DNA of 64,000 bases from Nonomuraea cavernae (GTDB taxonomy: Bacteria; Actinomycetota; Actinomycetes; Streptosporangiales; Streptosporangiaceae). The translations under genes and the position numbers were made by a program. The stretch is taken from assembly GCF_014646355.1 (NCBI RefSeq), contig NZ_BMNH01000002.1, positions 1 to 64,000 of the forward strand. The letters are read 5' to 3'. The stretch's first letter is position 1. The number at the start of each line of letters is the position of its first letter. A model generated the notes under the pieces. It was not told where the DNA came from. It saw only the letters and a list, made by a program, of their open reading frames with translations, and ran no database searches. This document shows, piece by piece, positions 27,755 to 36,076 of the stretch.

Positions 27755-28909
27755 TCAGGACGGGCCGCAGGTCGCGGGGCAGAACGTGACCTCGGGGTAG
27801 CGCGAGGACGGCTTGTCCAGGAGGGCCTGCCGCTTGGACTTCAGGTGCTGGTCGAGGAAGGCCGCCACGTAGGAGCGGGTGAGCTCGGCGGCGCGCGCCG
27901 CGGGCAGAACGCCGTAGGCGGGCGTGATACCGAGGGGGCCGGCCATCAGCGGGCCGTCGGTGAAGGACTGGTGTTCCGCGCCCGACAGCACGAGCCAGCG
28001 CTTCCACCCGGTCAGCAGCTTCCAGTCGCGCTCCCACGACGTGTCACGACCGCCGGGGACGTGCTGCGGCGAACCCAGGAACAGGAACGGCCGGGAGAAC
28101 CCGCTCTTGGGAATGCGGGCGTAGGTGGTGCCGTCCATGTCGATCCCGGCGCGTATCCGGGGCTCCTTCACCATGGCCGCCAGGGCGGTGGCCCCGCCGA
28201 GCGACTGGCCCGCCATCGCGATTCTGGAGCGGTCGATCAGGCTGGAGTCGTCCCACTTCGATGGCAGCTGGTCGAGGACGAAGGAGACGTCGGCCACCCG
28301 GCCCTGGACCGTCCCTGTGCCGAAGCCGGGGTCGGTGTCGCTGTCGCAGGCGAGGCATTCCGCGACCCGCCCGTCCGGGAAGGTGGTGGCGTAGCTCTCG
28401 TAGGTGTGGTCGATCCCCGCCACGACGTACCCCCGGCTGGCCAGGTCCTCGGCCAGGGACGTCAGTGTGCTCATCGGCTTGGTGAAGCCGGGGGAGACTA
28501 CCACCAGCGGCAGCTTCTTCCCTGCGGGTTCGGCGTTGAGGATGGCGTTGGTGCGGGTCTTGCTCAGCGTGTCGTACGGCGCGCTCGCGATCCCGGTGCC
28601 CTTGAGCAGGAGTTCCGATTCCTTGGGTGTCATGTACGGCGCGTGCTGCCCGTCGCGCTGCTCGGTCGGATACCACAGGGTGACCTTGAGCTCTCTGGCA
28701 TCGGCGTCGAGATTCCAGGGGTCGGGGCGGGAGATGTCCTTCAGGTACAGGGCTATGGTGCCGACAGGGTGGGGGCCGGTGGGGGCGGGCAGGGTGGCGG
28801 GGCCGGCTGGCGTGACCGGCGGGGCGTCGGATCGGGGCGGTGCGGGTGCGGAGCAGGCGGACGCGGCCAGGACGGCCAGTCCCGCGGTGACGGCCAGGAT
28901 CTGTCTCAT
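27755..28909 (-). CDS. Lipoprotein alpha/beta hydrolase (PAF-acetylhydrolase-like)
   Basis: A 384-residue protein with a lipoprotein-type signal (VTAGLAVLAASACSAP) and a Pro-rich spacer. The hydrolase fold has nucleophile Ser in IAMAGQSLGGATALAAM, oxyanion region LVVVSPGFTKPMS, and GIDHTYESYATTFPDGRV typical of PAF-AH p-II/chlorophyllase-like enzymes; the catalytic His is in SGAEHQSFTDGP. It begins 12 bp after the S41 peptidase gene stop on the same strand, so it is probably the last gene of that operon. Confidence 0.85.
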   Translation of the reverse strand: MRQILAVTAGLAVLAASACSAPAPPRSDAPPVTPAGPATLPAPTGPHPVGTIALYLKDISRPDPWNLDADARELKVTLWYPTEQRDGQHAPYMTPKESELLLKGTGIASAPYDTLSKTRTNAILNAEPAGKKLPLVVVSPGFTKPMSTLTSLAEDLASRGYVVAGIDHTYESYATTFPDGRVAECLACDSDTDPGFGTGTVQGRVADVSFVLDQLPSKWDDSSLIDRSRIAMAGQSLGGATALAAMVKEPRIRAGIDMDGTTYARIPKSGFSRPFLFLGSPQHVPGGRDTSWERDWKLLTGWKRWLVLSGAEHQSFTDGPLMAGPLGITPAYGVLPAARAAELTRSYVAAFLDQHLKSKRQALLDKPSSRYPEVTFCPATCGPS

Positions 28910-28921
28910 GGAGAGGTCCGT

Positions 28922-30343
28922 TCACTTGTGCAGCAAGGTCAGGGCCTTGGCCAGCGCGGGGTCGCGCCCGGCGGCCGCGTCCTTCGGGGTCAGGGGCACG
29001 TAGTGGTCGGGCGGCACGCCGATCCGGTCGATCACCTCGCGGCCGGGCCCCAGGTGGTGCCTGTCAGGGAAAGTCAGGAGGGTGTTGTTGGCGAGCAGGT
29101 ACGACCGGGCCGGGCCGGAGATCACGCCGGCGGTTCTGGTGCCGACCAGTTGGCCGATGCGCAGGTCTTTGACCGCGGCGCTGGTGTGCTCGCACGCCGA
29201 GGCGCAGCCCTGGTCGACGAGCACGACCAGGGGCAGGTGGAGCAGTTGCACGGTGTCGTCGGTCCGGGAGGTCGAGCATTTTCCGTCCACGGCGCACTGG
29301 TAGGCGGTGACCTTGCCGTGGACGAACGCGCTCAGCAGCCGGGTCGCCTCCGCGGGGCTGCCGCCGCTGTTGCCGCGCAGGTCCAGCACGACGCCGGACA
29401 GGGTCCGGCCGGTGCGCAGCCTGGTGATCGCCTTGAGCACCCTGTTCGCGGAGTCGGGGGCGAATCCGGTCATCCGTACGTAGGCGACGTCGTCGTCCAG
29501 CAGCTTCGACCGCACCACCTGCAGCGCGGCCAGATCACGCTCGTAGGGGCCGGGCGTGAGCGTGACCGTCCAGCGGCGGCCGGTGGCCTGCCGAAGGAGC
29601 CGCAACTCGACCGGGCGCACCTTTGGATATTCGGGGTAGAGGGCGGCGATCGCCGGGGTGGCCTTCCCGTCGAAGAAGGGCGGCGTCCCGTTGATCGACT
29701 CGATGACGTCGCCGGGAAGCAGCCCGGCGGCCTGTGCCGCGCCGCCGAGCACGGTGGTGACGAACAGCGGGGCGAGGGCGACGCGGGGAGTGTCGCCGTC
29801 GGCCTGCGAGACGTCCACGTTCGCCTCAAGGCCCAGGCCGTAGCCGTCGCCGTCGTAGTAGTCGAGCGGTCGCTTGACGTCGTGCGTCCAGTTGGCGTGG
29901 TTGTCACCGAGGGCGGCCACGATGGCTTCCAAGGTGACGACGGCCAGCTTGTCGCGCAGGTCGGGGACCTGGTCGGTGATCTTCCGGTAGGCGGTCTCGA
30001 AGGCGGCCCAGTCGGCTTTCCGGTCACCGGTCAGCGCCGGCATGATCGCATCGGGCACGTCGCGCCCGTCGCGGTTGATCTCCTGCGTCAGGGCGAGGAA
30101 CCCGACGGTCAGCAGCGATCGGGCGTCCAGCGTGGCGCCGCTGTAGTAGTTGCCGAGGATGCAGAAGTACGCCTGCTCGATGACGTCGATCGTGGTGGCC
30201 GTCTCCGGTTCCCGCGGGCCGTGGGGCGGCGTGCAGGCCGTTGCGCCCGCCGTGCCCGCCTGGATGCGCGGCGGCGTCGGCGCCGTGCAGGCCGCCGCCA
30301 GGAGGACGGCGAGAACGGCGGCCGCGGTCCTGAGGACGGTCAT
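28922..30343 (-). CDS. S41-family peptidase, lipoprotein
   Basis: A 473-residue exported protein: lipobox-like end LAVLLAAACTAP, a PDZ-like segment (LFVTTVLGGAAQAAGLLPGD VIESINGTPP region), and an S41 core with VVLDLRGNSGGSPAEATRLL and the Ser region VDQGCASACEHTSAAVKD. The downstream GTRTAG motif lacks the Lys of classical C-terminal processing proteases, suggesting the tricorn/IRBP-like subgroup. Start 30343 overlaps the ABC permease stop (ATGA), placing a secreted protease inside a GntR-ABC operon. Confidence 0.85.
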   Translation of the reverse strand: MTVLRTAAAVLAVLLAAACTAPTPPRIQAGTAGATACTPPHGPREPETATTIDVIEQAYFCILGNYYSGATLDARSLLTVGFLALTQEINRDGRDVPDAIMPALTGDRKADWAAFETAYRKITDQVPDLRDKLAVVTLEAIVAALGDNHANWTHDVKRPLDYYDGDGYGLGLEANVDVSQADGDTPRVALAPLFVTTVLGGAAQAAGLLPGDVIESINGTPPFFDGKATPAIAALYPEYPKVRPVELRLLRQATGRRWTVTLTPGPYERDLAALQVVRSKLLDDDVAYVRMTGFAPDSANRVLKAITRLRTGRTLSGVVLDLRGNSGGSPAEATRLLSAFVHGKVTAYQCAVDGKCSTSRTDDTVQLLHLPLVVLVDQGCASACEHTSAAVKDLRIGQLVGTRTAGVISGPARSYLLANNTLLTFPDRHHLGPGREVIDRIGVPPDHYVPLTPKDAAAGRDPALAKALTLLHK

Positions 30344-31392
30344 GACAGGCGCCTTCGGAGCCACCAGAACGAGAACCACGTGAGCCCGAGCGTGAGCAGG
30401 GCGTAGATCCCGGTCTCGATCCACTGGAAGGGCCAGAAGCGCTCCAAAGGCTGGTAGGTCGCCTGCTGCCGGTAGCCGAGGCGGTTGATCTCGAGCCAGC
30501 ACGCGTCCAGATTCGGTGGTCCGCCTGCCGGTGCGCAGGGCCCTGACGTCGCGGATACGGGGATGGGCGCTTCTTCCCCCATGCCGGCGATCGTGCGTCC
30601 GGACGGATCGAGGAGGTCGCTGGACAGGACCCAGGCGCCCAGGTGGCCGGGAACGGCCGGCCGCATGGATATGTACACGGATCCGCCTCCCCGCTCCTTT
30701 ATGTGGGGCCCCATCCCGTTCACGCGGCTGACCTCGAAGGTCGCGGAGACCGGGGGCATCAGGTGGGGCCGGACCAGCAGCGGCATGGCGATCTGGATCG
30801 CGGCGAAGGCGGCCAGGGTGAGAGCCATGGCGGGCAGTGTGCGGCGCACCAGTATGCCCACGGTCACGCCCAAGACGAAGGCGAAGGCCGCATACCCCAT
30901 CGGGGCGATGCCCCGCGCGCCGAACACCAGGGGCGCCATCAAAGCCAGCTCCGGAACGGCTGACTTGTCCAGGGGATCGGACCACCAGGTCACCACGAGG
31001 CCGCACACGCAGGCCGCGGCCATGGCCACCAGGCCGACAAGCCCGAGCTTGACCGCCAGCCAGCGGCCGCGGGTGATGCTCTGGTTCCACACCAGCAGGT
31101 GCGTGCCCGCCTCCAGCTCACGGGTGATCAGCGGCGCGCCCCAGAAGAACCCGACCAGAGCGGGCAGGGCCAGCACGACGAAGCTGACGGCCACGAAGAG
31201 GAGCTCGTATTCGTCGAAGAACCCGTCGAAGAACTGGTCGCAGGTGTCGTCCGGGGTACAGCCGGCGATCCCGGCAGCGTAGCGGGAGGCCAGGTCCGGG
31301 CCGGTCAGGGCCAGCACGACGGTGAGGACGACGAGCACGGCCGCCATCATCACGGCCGACCCGCGGAACTGACGCCAGGTCAGCCAGATCAT
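30340..31392 (-). CDS. ABC transporter permease
   Basis: A 350-residue integral membrane protein beginning MIWLTWRQFRGSAVMM with about six TM spans (VLVVLTVVLALTGPDLAS, VAVSFVVLALPALVGFFWG, LGLVGLVAMAAACVCGLV, IAPMGYAAFAFVLGVTVGIL, MALTLAAFAAIQIAMPLLV and a C-terminal TM) and a large extracytoplasmic loop before the last TM. This is the usual permease type for YtrA-regulated ABC systems. Coupled on both sides by ATGA overlaps. Confidence 0.85.
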   Translation of the reverse strand: MIWLTWRQFRGSAVMMAAVLVVLTVVLALTGPDLASRYAAGIAGCTPDDTCDQFFDGFFDEYELLFVAVSFVVLALPALVGFFWGAPLITRELEAGTHLLVWNQSITRGRWLAVKLGLVGLVAMAAACVCGLVVTWWSDPLDKSAVPELALMAPLVFGARGIAPMGYAAFAFVLGVTVGILVRRTLPAMALTLAAFAAIQIAMPLLVRPHLMPPVSATFEVSRVNGMGPHIKERGGGSVYISMRPAVPGHLGAWVLSSDLLDPSGRTIAGMGEEAPIPVSATSGPCAPAGGPPNLDACWLEINRLGYRQQATYQPLERFWPFQWIETGIYALLTLGLTWFSFWWLRRRLS

Positions 31393-32279
31393 CGCTGCAC
31401 CTCCACGGCGGCCCGCCGGTTCCCTGCGGTGCGCTTGTCCATGTAGGCCAGGACGAGATCTTCCAGCGTGAGCTGGGTGACCGTCCAGGCGGGGTCGTGG
31501 ATCGGGGCGTCGGTGCGGATCACGTACGTGCTCTGCCGGTCGGTGTGGCGCGCGGCGACCACGTGCTGGTCGGCGGGGAGCCGGTCGGGATCGCGGCGCG
31601 GCCCGGTGAGCCGGTGATGGGTGGCCAGCAGCTTGTCGACCTCCCCGGCCACCTGAACGCGGGAGTCGACGAGCACGATCAGGAAGTCGCACACCCGTTC
31701 CAGGTCGGAGACCAGGTGGGAGGAGAGCACCACGCTGAACTGGTGCTCGACCGTGGCCTCCATCAGCCCCTGCAGAAACTCGCGGCGGGCCAGCGGGTCG
31801 AGCGAGGCGACCGGCTCGTCCAGGATCAGCAGCTCGGGCCGCTTGGCCAGGCCCAGGGTAAGGGCGAGCTGAGCACGCTGGCCGCCCGACAGCCTGCCTG
31901 CCCGCTGGGCGGGATCGAGACCGAGTCGCGCGATCCGGTCCCGCGCCATGGCGGCGTCCCAGCGGGGGTTGAGCCGCGCTCCCAGCCGCAGGTGATCGGC
32001 GACGCTCAGCGAGGCGTAGACAGGGGTGTCCTGGGCGACGAACCCGACCCTGGCCAGCTGCGCGGGCGTGTCCCCGGGCCGGCCGCCGAGCACGGTGATG
32101 CCGCCCGCCGTCGGCTCCAGCTGGCCGCTGGCCAGCTTCAGCAGCGTCGTCTTGCCGGCTCCGTTGGGCCCCACCAACCCCACGACATGGCCCGCCGGGA
32201 TGTCGATGGTGAACTCACGCAGCGCCCAGCGCTTGCCGTATCTCCTGCCGAGTCCCTGGGCCTGTAAGGCGGTGTTCAC
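31389..32279 (-). CDS. ABC transporter ATP-binding protein
   Basis: A 296-residue ATPase: Walker A LVGPNGAGKTTLLKLAS, Q-loop VGFVAQDTPVYA, signature LSGGQRAQLALTL, Walker B LLILDEPVASLDP, H-loop VVLSSHLVSDLER. It is the cytoplasmic partner of the permease. The operon order GntR-ATPase-permease matches cell-envelope-stress ABC systems (YtrA type). Confidence 0.92.
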   Translation of the reverse strand: MNTALQAQGLGRRYGKRWALREFTIDIPAGHVVGLVGPNGAGKTTLLKLASGQLEPTAGGITVLGGRPGDTPAQLARVGFVAQDTPVYASLSVADHLRLGARLNPRWDAAMARDRIARLGLDPAQRAGRLSGGQRAQLALTLGLAKRPELLILDEPVASLDPLARREFLQGLMEATVEHQFSVVLSSHLVSDLERVCDFLIVLVDSRVQVAGEVDKLLATHHRLTGPRRDPDRLPADQHVVAARHTDRQSTYVIRTDAPIHDPAWTVTQLTLEDLVLAYMDKRTAGNRRAAVEVQR

Positions 32280-32680
32280 GCTATGTCCTCCTGAGCGGTG
32301 GTCCGAAAGGTGGTCATGAAGAGGGCCTCGATGCTCTCGTCGTCGAGGCCGGCCCGGCGGGCCTTGGCCAGCCAGCGCTGTAGTTCCACCCGCAGCGGGC
32401 CGTGCGCGGCCAGCGAGGCGTTGGTGAGCGTCGCCGTCACGAACGTCCCCACCCCGGGCCGGGCGGCGACCAGGCCCTCGTGCTCGAGTTCGCGGTAGGC
32501 CTTCAGGACGGTGTTGGCGTTGATCGCCAGGTGCGCCACGACCTCCTTGACGGTCGGCATCTGGTCGCCCTCACGCAGCATGCCGAGCCGTAGCGCGTGC
32601 CGTACTTGCTGGACCAGCTGCAGGTACGGCGAGACACCCGATCTGCCGTCCAGATGGAACTCGATCACCGGCTTCTCCAT
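32276..32680 (-). CDS. YtrA-subfamily GntR regulator
   Basis: A 134-residue regulator: FHLDGRSGVSPYLQLVQQVR, recognition region MPTVKEVVAHLAINANTVLKAYRELE, GLVAARPGVGTFV, with only a short C-terminal helical tail as in YtrA proteins. It is first in the operon and overlaps the ATPase start by 4 bp, implying autoregulation of the whole unit, likely in response to envelope-active compounds. Confidence 0.88.
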   Translation of the reverse strand: MEKPVIEFHLDGRSGVSPYLQLVQQVRHALRLGMLREGDQMPTVKEVVAHLAINANTVLKAYRELEHEGLVAARPGVGTFVTATLTNASLAAHGPLRVELQRWLAKARRAGLDDESIEALFMTTFRTTAQEDIA

Positions 32681-32684
32681 TTAT

Positions 32685-32696
32685 CTAGCCTGCTAG
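32685..32696 (-). promoter_or_regulatory. GntR/YtrA-type half-site pair
   Basis: CTAG-CCTG-CTAG lies only 5 bp upstream of the GntR start codon (minus strand), within a TAGCACTTTAGAG context that can serve as promoter. The spacing resembles YtrA-type operators; the call is tentative. Confidence 0.4.
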
Positions 32697-32869
32697 CACT
32701 TTAGAGTCCCAGATGTTAAAGGATCATAAGGAGCGCTGTACAGGCCTCATCCGGGGCGCCCTAAGCGGGTCCCTCCATGAGCGCGGTCGTCCGCTGGGTT
32801 GCCCTTGACGCGCGGGTCAGGAGTTAAGGTCGCGAGGCCCTTTTCCGCCGTACCTCCGAGGAGCGTCAG

Positions 32870-33889
32870 GTGCCGTCCCTTCCGCGCGTGTCACGCGAAG
32901 TCCAGCTCGCCGCCGTACCCGATGGACTGCCCGGGCCCGAGCATTTCGTGCTCGCCGAGGTCCCGCTGCCGACACCGGACGACGGCCAGGTGCTGGTCCG
33001 CAATCGCTTCTTCCATGTCTTCGCCGCGCTTCGCACGTTGATCGGCGGGGGCGTGAAAGACGCGCCCGTGCCGCCGCTGCGCCCCGGCGACACACTGGTC
33101 GGCCCCGCGATCGGACAGGTCGTGTCGGCCCCCGGCGAGAGCGGGCTGCGCGCGGGCGACCTGGTCTCACATTGGCTGGGCTGGCGCGAGTACGCCCTCG
33201 TGCCGGTCGGTCAGGTCGCGCCGCTGGGAGACGCGCTGCCCGACCCCGTCGCGCACCTGAGCCAGGGCGGCTTCGCCTACGCGGCGCTGACCAGGGATGC
33301 CGAGGTCAGGCCGGGGGACACGGTGTTCGTGTCGGGCGCGGCCGGCGGGGTCGGATCACTGGCCGGGCAGATCGCCCGGCTGCTCGGCGCCGGCCGGGTG
33401 ATCGGCAGCACCGGCTCACCGCAGAAGGCCGACCGGCTGGTCCGTGAGCTGGGATACGACGCGACGGTGATCCGCGGCGCGGCACCGATCGAGGAGCAAC
33501 TGGCGAAGGCCGCCCCCGACGGCATCGACGTCTACGTGGACAACGTCGGCGGCGACCAGCTTCGGGCGGCGGTGACCGCGGCCCGGCCCGGAGCCCGGTT
33601 CGTCCTGATCGGCGCGCTGTCTGGGCAGATGTCACCCCACGGGACGGGCGGGGCGGCGCCCGTCGAACTCGACACCTACCAGCTCATCCTGAAGCGGATC
33701 TCGATCCGCGCCTTTCAGGGCTTCGACGAACAGGCACGATCCCAGTGGCTCGAACGCTTCGGCGGCTGGTCGCGCACCGGCGACATCACCTTCCCGTACG
33801 TCCGGGTCTCGGGCATCGATCACGCGCCGCGCGCGTTGCGGGAGATGATCGAGGGACGGCATTTCGGGACCGTCATCGTCGAGCCGTAA
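32870..33889 (+). CDS. NADP-dependent MDR oxidoreductase (curcumin/alkenal reductase-like)
   Basis: A 339-residue medium-chain reductase without structural zinc cysteines. An N-terminal GroES-like domain (PEHFVLAEVPLPTPDDGQVL) is followed by the NADPH Rossmann motif SGAAGGVGSLAGQIARLLGA and VYVDNVGGDQL, typical of the CurA/PTGR/leukotriene-B4-dehydrogenase group that reduces enone double bonds. GTG start after GAGGAG. A MerR gene begins 18 bp downstream, probably its regulator. Confidence 0.88.
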   Translation: MPSLPRVSREVQLAAVPDGLPGPEHFVLAEVPLPTPDDGQVLVRNRFFHVFAALRTLIGGGVKDAPVPPLRPGDTLVGPAIGQVVSAPGESGLRAGDLVSHWLGWREYALVPVGQVAPLGDALPDPVAHLSQGGFAYAALTRDAEVRPGDTVFVSGAAGGVGSLAGQIARLLGAGRVIGSTGSPQKADRLVRELGYDATVIRGAAPIEEQLAKAAPDGIDVYVDNVGGDQLRAAVTAARPGARFVLIGALSGQMSPHGTGGAAPVELDTYQLILKRISIRAFQGFDEQARSQWLERFGGWSRTGDITFPYVRVSGIDHAPRALREMIEGRHFGTVIVEP

Positions 33890-33907
33890 GGGCTCACAGG
33901 AGGACTG

Positions 33908-34291
33908 ATGCGCATCGGCGACGCGGCGGCCGCGGCGGGCACCACGCCCCGGGCACTGCGGTTCTACGAGCAGCGCGGGCTGCTGAGTCCGCCCCCGCGC
34001 ACCGTGACCGGGCAGCGCGAGTACGGGCCGCGTGAGGTGGCCCGGGTGCGTGTCATCCGCGAGCTGCTGTCGCTGGGGCTGACCGTCGAGGACGTCCGTA
34101 GTTGCGCCGATCGCCTTGACCTGCTGGACGGCGACACGCTCCCGCCGCGCGGCGGCCCCGGCTGCTCCATGGCCAGCGGCGTGGTGGAGCGCAGGATCGC
34201 CGCCCTCGACGCGGAGATCGACCGCCTGTCCCGGCTGCGCGAGCAACTCTCCGCACGGACCCGGATGCAAGAGGACACGAAAACCACCTGA
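33908..34291 (+). CDS. MerR-family regulator
   Basis: A 127-residue MerR protein: IGDAAAAAGTTPRALRFYEQ, RGLLSPPPRTVTGQREYGPR, then the dimerisation helix (RIAALDAEIDRLSRLREQL). A single Cys (GGPGCSMASG) lies before the coiled coil, so redox or electrophile sensing is possible. AGGAGG precedes the ATG. Likely cotranscribed with the upstream enone reductase. Confidence 0.85.
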   Translation: MRIGDAAAAAGTTPRALRFYEQRGLLSPPPRTVTGQREYGPREVARVRVIRELLSLGLTVEDVRSCADRLDLLDGDTLPPRGGPGCSMASGVVERRIAALDAEIDRLSRLREQLSARTRMQEDTKTT

Positions 34292-34386
34292 GCGGTCAGG
34301 GACGCCGTCCGCTCGGGGCGACGGTGCCCTCAGGGCCCGAGTTCGGCTCGGGGCTCTCCTGACGGCCTTCGCTCCGTGGCCGCGTC

Positions 34387-34803
34387 TCAGCCCGGCAGAC
34401 CCTTGACGAACCTGGCCAGCAGCCGGGCGAACTCCGTGCGCTCTTCCTCGCGCCAGGCGGTCATGGCCTCGGCGAACACCGCCTGGCGCGACCGGTGTGC
34501 CTGCTCGACGGCGGCCTGCCCGGCCTCGGTGAGCACGAGGACCGAGCGGCGCCCGTCGCCCTGGTCGGCCTGGCGGCACACCCATCCGGTCTCGACCGCG
34601 GCGGCCACGAGCTTGCTGGCCCTGGGCTGATCGACGCCGAGCGCCTGGGCCACCGAGGTGACCGTGGCGGGCCCGCCCCCCTCGATCGCGTCGAGGATGT
34701 CGAACACCTGCCCCGTCACCCCGCCGAGCCGGGCCAGCGCGCGCCTGCTCTGCCTGCGGCGGATGGCCACCATGGCCTGCTCAACCTGTTCGACGGCATC
34801 CAT
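34387..34803 (-). CDS. MarR-family regulator
   Basis: A 138-residue MarR regulator with HTH TVTSVAQALGVDQPRASKLV and wing RQADQGDGRRSVLVLTEAG. It is divergent from a second MarR-like gene with 55 bp between start codons, so the two probably cross- or autoregulate. ATG 34803 is taken as the start because it matches the usual MarR N-terminus. Confidence 0.85.
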   Translation of the reverse strand: MDAVEQVEQAMVAIRRRQSRRALARLGGVTGQVFDILDAIEGGGPATVTSVAQALGVDQPRASKLVAAAVETGWVCRQADQGDGRRSVLVLTEAGQAAVEQAHRSRQAVFAEAMTAWREEERTEFARLLARFVKGLPG

Positions 34804-34834
34804 GTCGCCATGATACATGTCTTTATACATATAG

Positions 34835-34848
34835 TTGTCTAAAGACAA
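34835..34848. promoter_or_regulatory. Palindrome between divergent MarR genes
   Basis: TTGTCT-AA-AGACAA is a perfect inverted repeat in the 55-bp divergent region, with another TGTCTTTATA half-site a few bases away. Probable shared MarR operator. Confidence 0.55.
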
Positions 34849-34858
34849 GGAACGCAGG

Positions 34859-35269
34859 ATGATGATCGGATCGCGTCTCAAGCGTCTGGACCAGCTGATC
34901 GAGGACACGTTCGAGGCGGTCTTCGCCGAGGCCGGAGTGAGCCGCCGCCAATGGCAGGCGCTCAACGTGATCAGCCGCGGCCCCACCGGCGAGAGCGAGC
35001 TCCACCTGGCGCTCAAGCCGTTCTGGGGAAGCGGCGACACGGCCGCCGGCGTACTCACCGAGCTGTCCGCAAGGGGGTGGATCGCCCACGACACCGCCGG
35101 CTCCCACACCCTGACTCCCGAGGGACGTACGGAACACCAGGCCATCAGTGACCGCGTCCAGGACATCCGCGCACAGATGACCCACGACATCACACCGAGC
35201 GAGTACGACCAGCTCATGAACGTACTGGAGCGGATGACCCGCAATCTGGAAGCCGGGAACGCGCGATAG
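34859..35269 (+). CDS. MarR-like winged-helix protein
   Basis: A 136-residue protein (MMIGSRLKRLDQLIEDTFEA ... RGWIAHDTAGSHTLTPEGRT). The fold is that of MarR, but the HTH is less canonical (SELHLALKPFWGSGDTAAGV), with an insertion before the recognition helix. ATG 34859 follows AAGGAACGCAGG; an upstream TTG (34835) lies inside the operator and is less likely. Confidence 0.75.
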   Translation: MMIGSRLKRLDQLIEDTFEAVFAEAGVSRRQWQALNVISRGPTGESELHLALKPFWGSGDTAAGVLTELSARGWIAHDTAGSHTLTPEGRTEHQAISDRVQDIRAQMTHDITPSEYDQLMNVLERMTRNLEAGNAR

Positions 35270-35429
35270 GACGGCGTGAGCCTGCCGGAGATCGGGCGAC
35301 TGGAGATCGCCACGATTGTGCAACGAGGAGGTCGCTGTGAACGACTGGCCCACACCATCGGCCGAACCATCGGCCAGACGATGGGCCAGGAGGTGGGCGC
35401 CCGATCTCACCGTCGAGCCTGGCCCTCCT

Positions 35430-35459
35430 CTATAGGGGAGGGCCATCGCTATAGTGGAG
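35430..35459 (+). promoter_or_regulatory. Repeated CTATAG operator/promoter of the Xre-cupin gene
   Basis: CTATAGGGGAG (35430-35440) and CTATAGTGGAG (35449-35459) are direct repeats 19 bp apart. The second contains a TATAGT -10 placed to start transcription at about 35462, where a GTG begins the gene. Pattern fits autorepression by the Xre-cupin protein. Confidence 0.5.
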
Positions 35460-35461
35460 AG

Positions 35462-36076
35462 GTGGGTGACTTTCTGTCCAGCGGAATGTCCATGGCCGAG
35501 CTGGGGGCCAGGGTCCGGGCGGAGCGGCGGGCTCGCGGGATGGCTCTGGAGCGGCTCGCCGAGGTGAGCGGGGTGAGCCGGAGCATGGTGTCGGAGGTGG
35601 AGCGCGGCACCAAGACGCCGAGTGTGCTGGTGCTCGACCGGCTGGCGACCGCGCTCGGCACCTCGATCGCCCGGTTGCTGGACGAGCCCGTTCGCCCTGA
35701 GGTGACGATCCTGCCGCGCGAGCGGCAGCACGTCGTGCGCGACCCCTCCGGCTGGGAGCGGCGCGTCCTTTCTCCCGTCCTTCCGGACGTGGAGTTCGAG
35801 TTCATGCGCACCACTCTGGAGCCCGGCGTCGATGCCGGGGCGTTCGCGCCGCATCCGCCGGGGTCACACGAGTACGTGGCGGTGGAGTCAGGGCGGCTAC
35901 GCCTGACCGTCGGCGGTGTGCCCCACCTGCTGGCGGCCGGGGACAGCGCCTACTTCCCCGGCGACCGGTGGCACGCCTTCGCCAACGACGCGGCCGACGT
36001 GTGCGCGTACTACCTGGCGATGGCGCTGGGCCGGGCCGACGGCGCCCATCACCGGCCGAAGGCGAGCCGGACATGA
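35462..36076 (+). CDS. Xre-family regulator with cupin sensor domain
   Basis: About 204 residues: an N-terminal Xre HTH (LGARVRAERRARGMALERLA, VSGVSRSMVSEVERG) and a C-terminal cupin_2 barrel (HPPGSHEYVAVESGRLRLTV, LAAGDSAYFPGDRWHAFAN). Alternative starts are ATG 35486 and 35492; GTG 35462 would fit a leaderless transcript from the -10 in the upstream repeat. Overlaps the PLP decarboxylase gene by 4 bp, so it most likely controls it, with an amino acid or amine binding the cupin. Confidence 0.82.
   Translation: MGDFLSSGMSMAELGARVRAERRARGMALERLAEVSGVSRSMVSEVERGTKTPSVLVLDRLATALGTSIARLLDEPVRPEVTILPRERQHVVRDPSGWERRVLSPVLPDVEFEFMRTTLEPGVDAGAFAPHPPGSHEYVAVESGRLRLTVGGVPHLLAAGDSAYFPGDRWHAFANDAADVCAYYLAMALGRADGAHHRPKASRT

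Noticed and set aside
27845..30406. A plus-strand reading frame of 853 codons
   Set aside because: It is antisense to the PAF-AH-like and S41 peptidase genes; composition is Gly/Arg/Val-rich shadow coding and no domain is visible.
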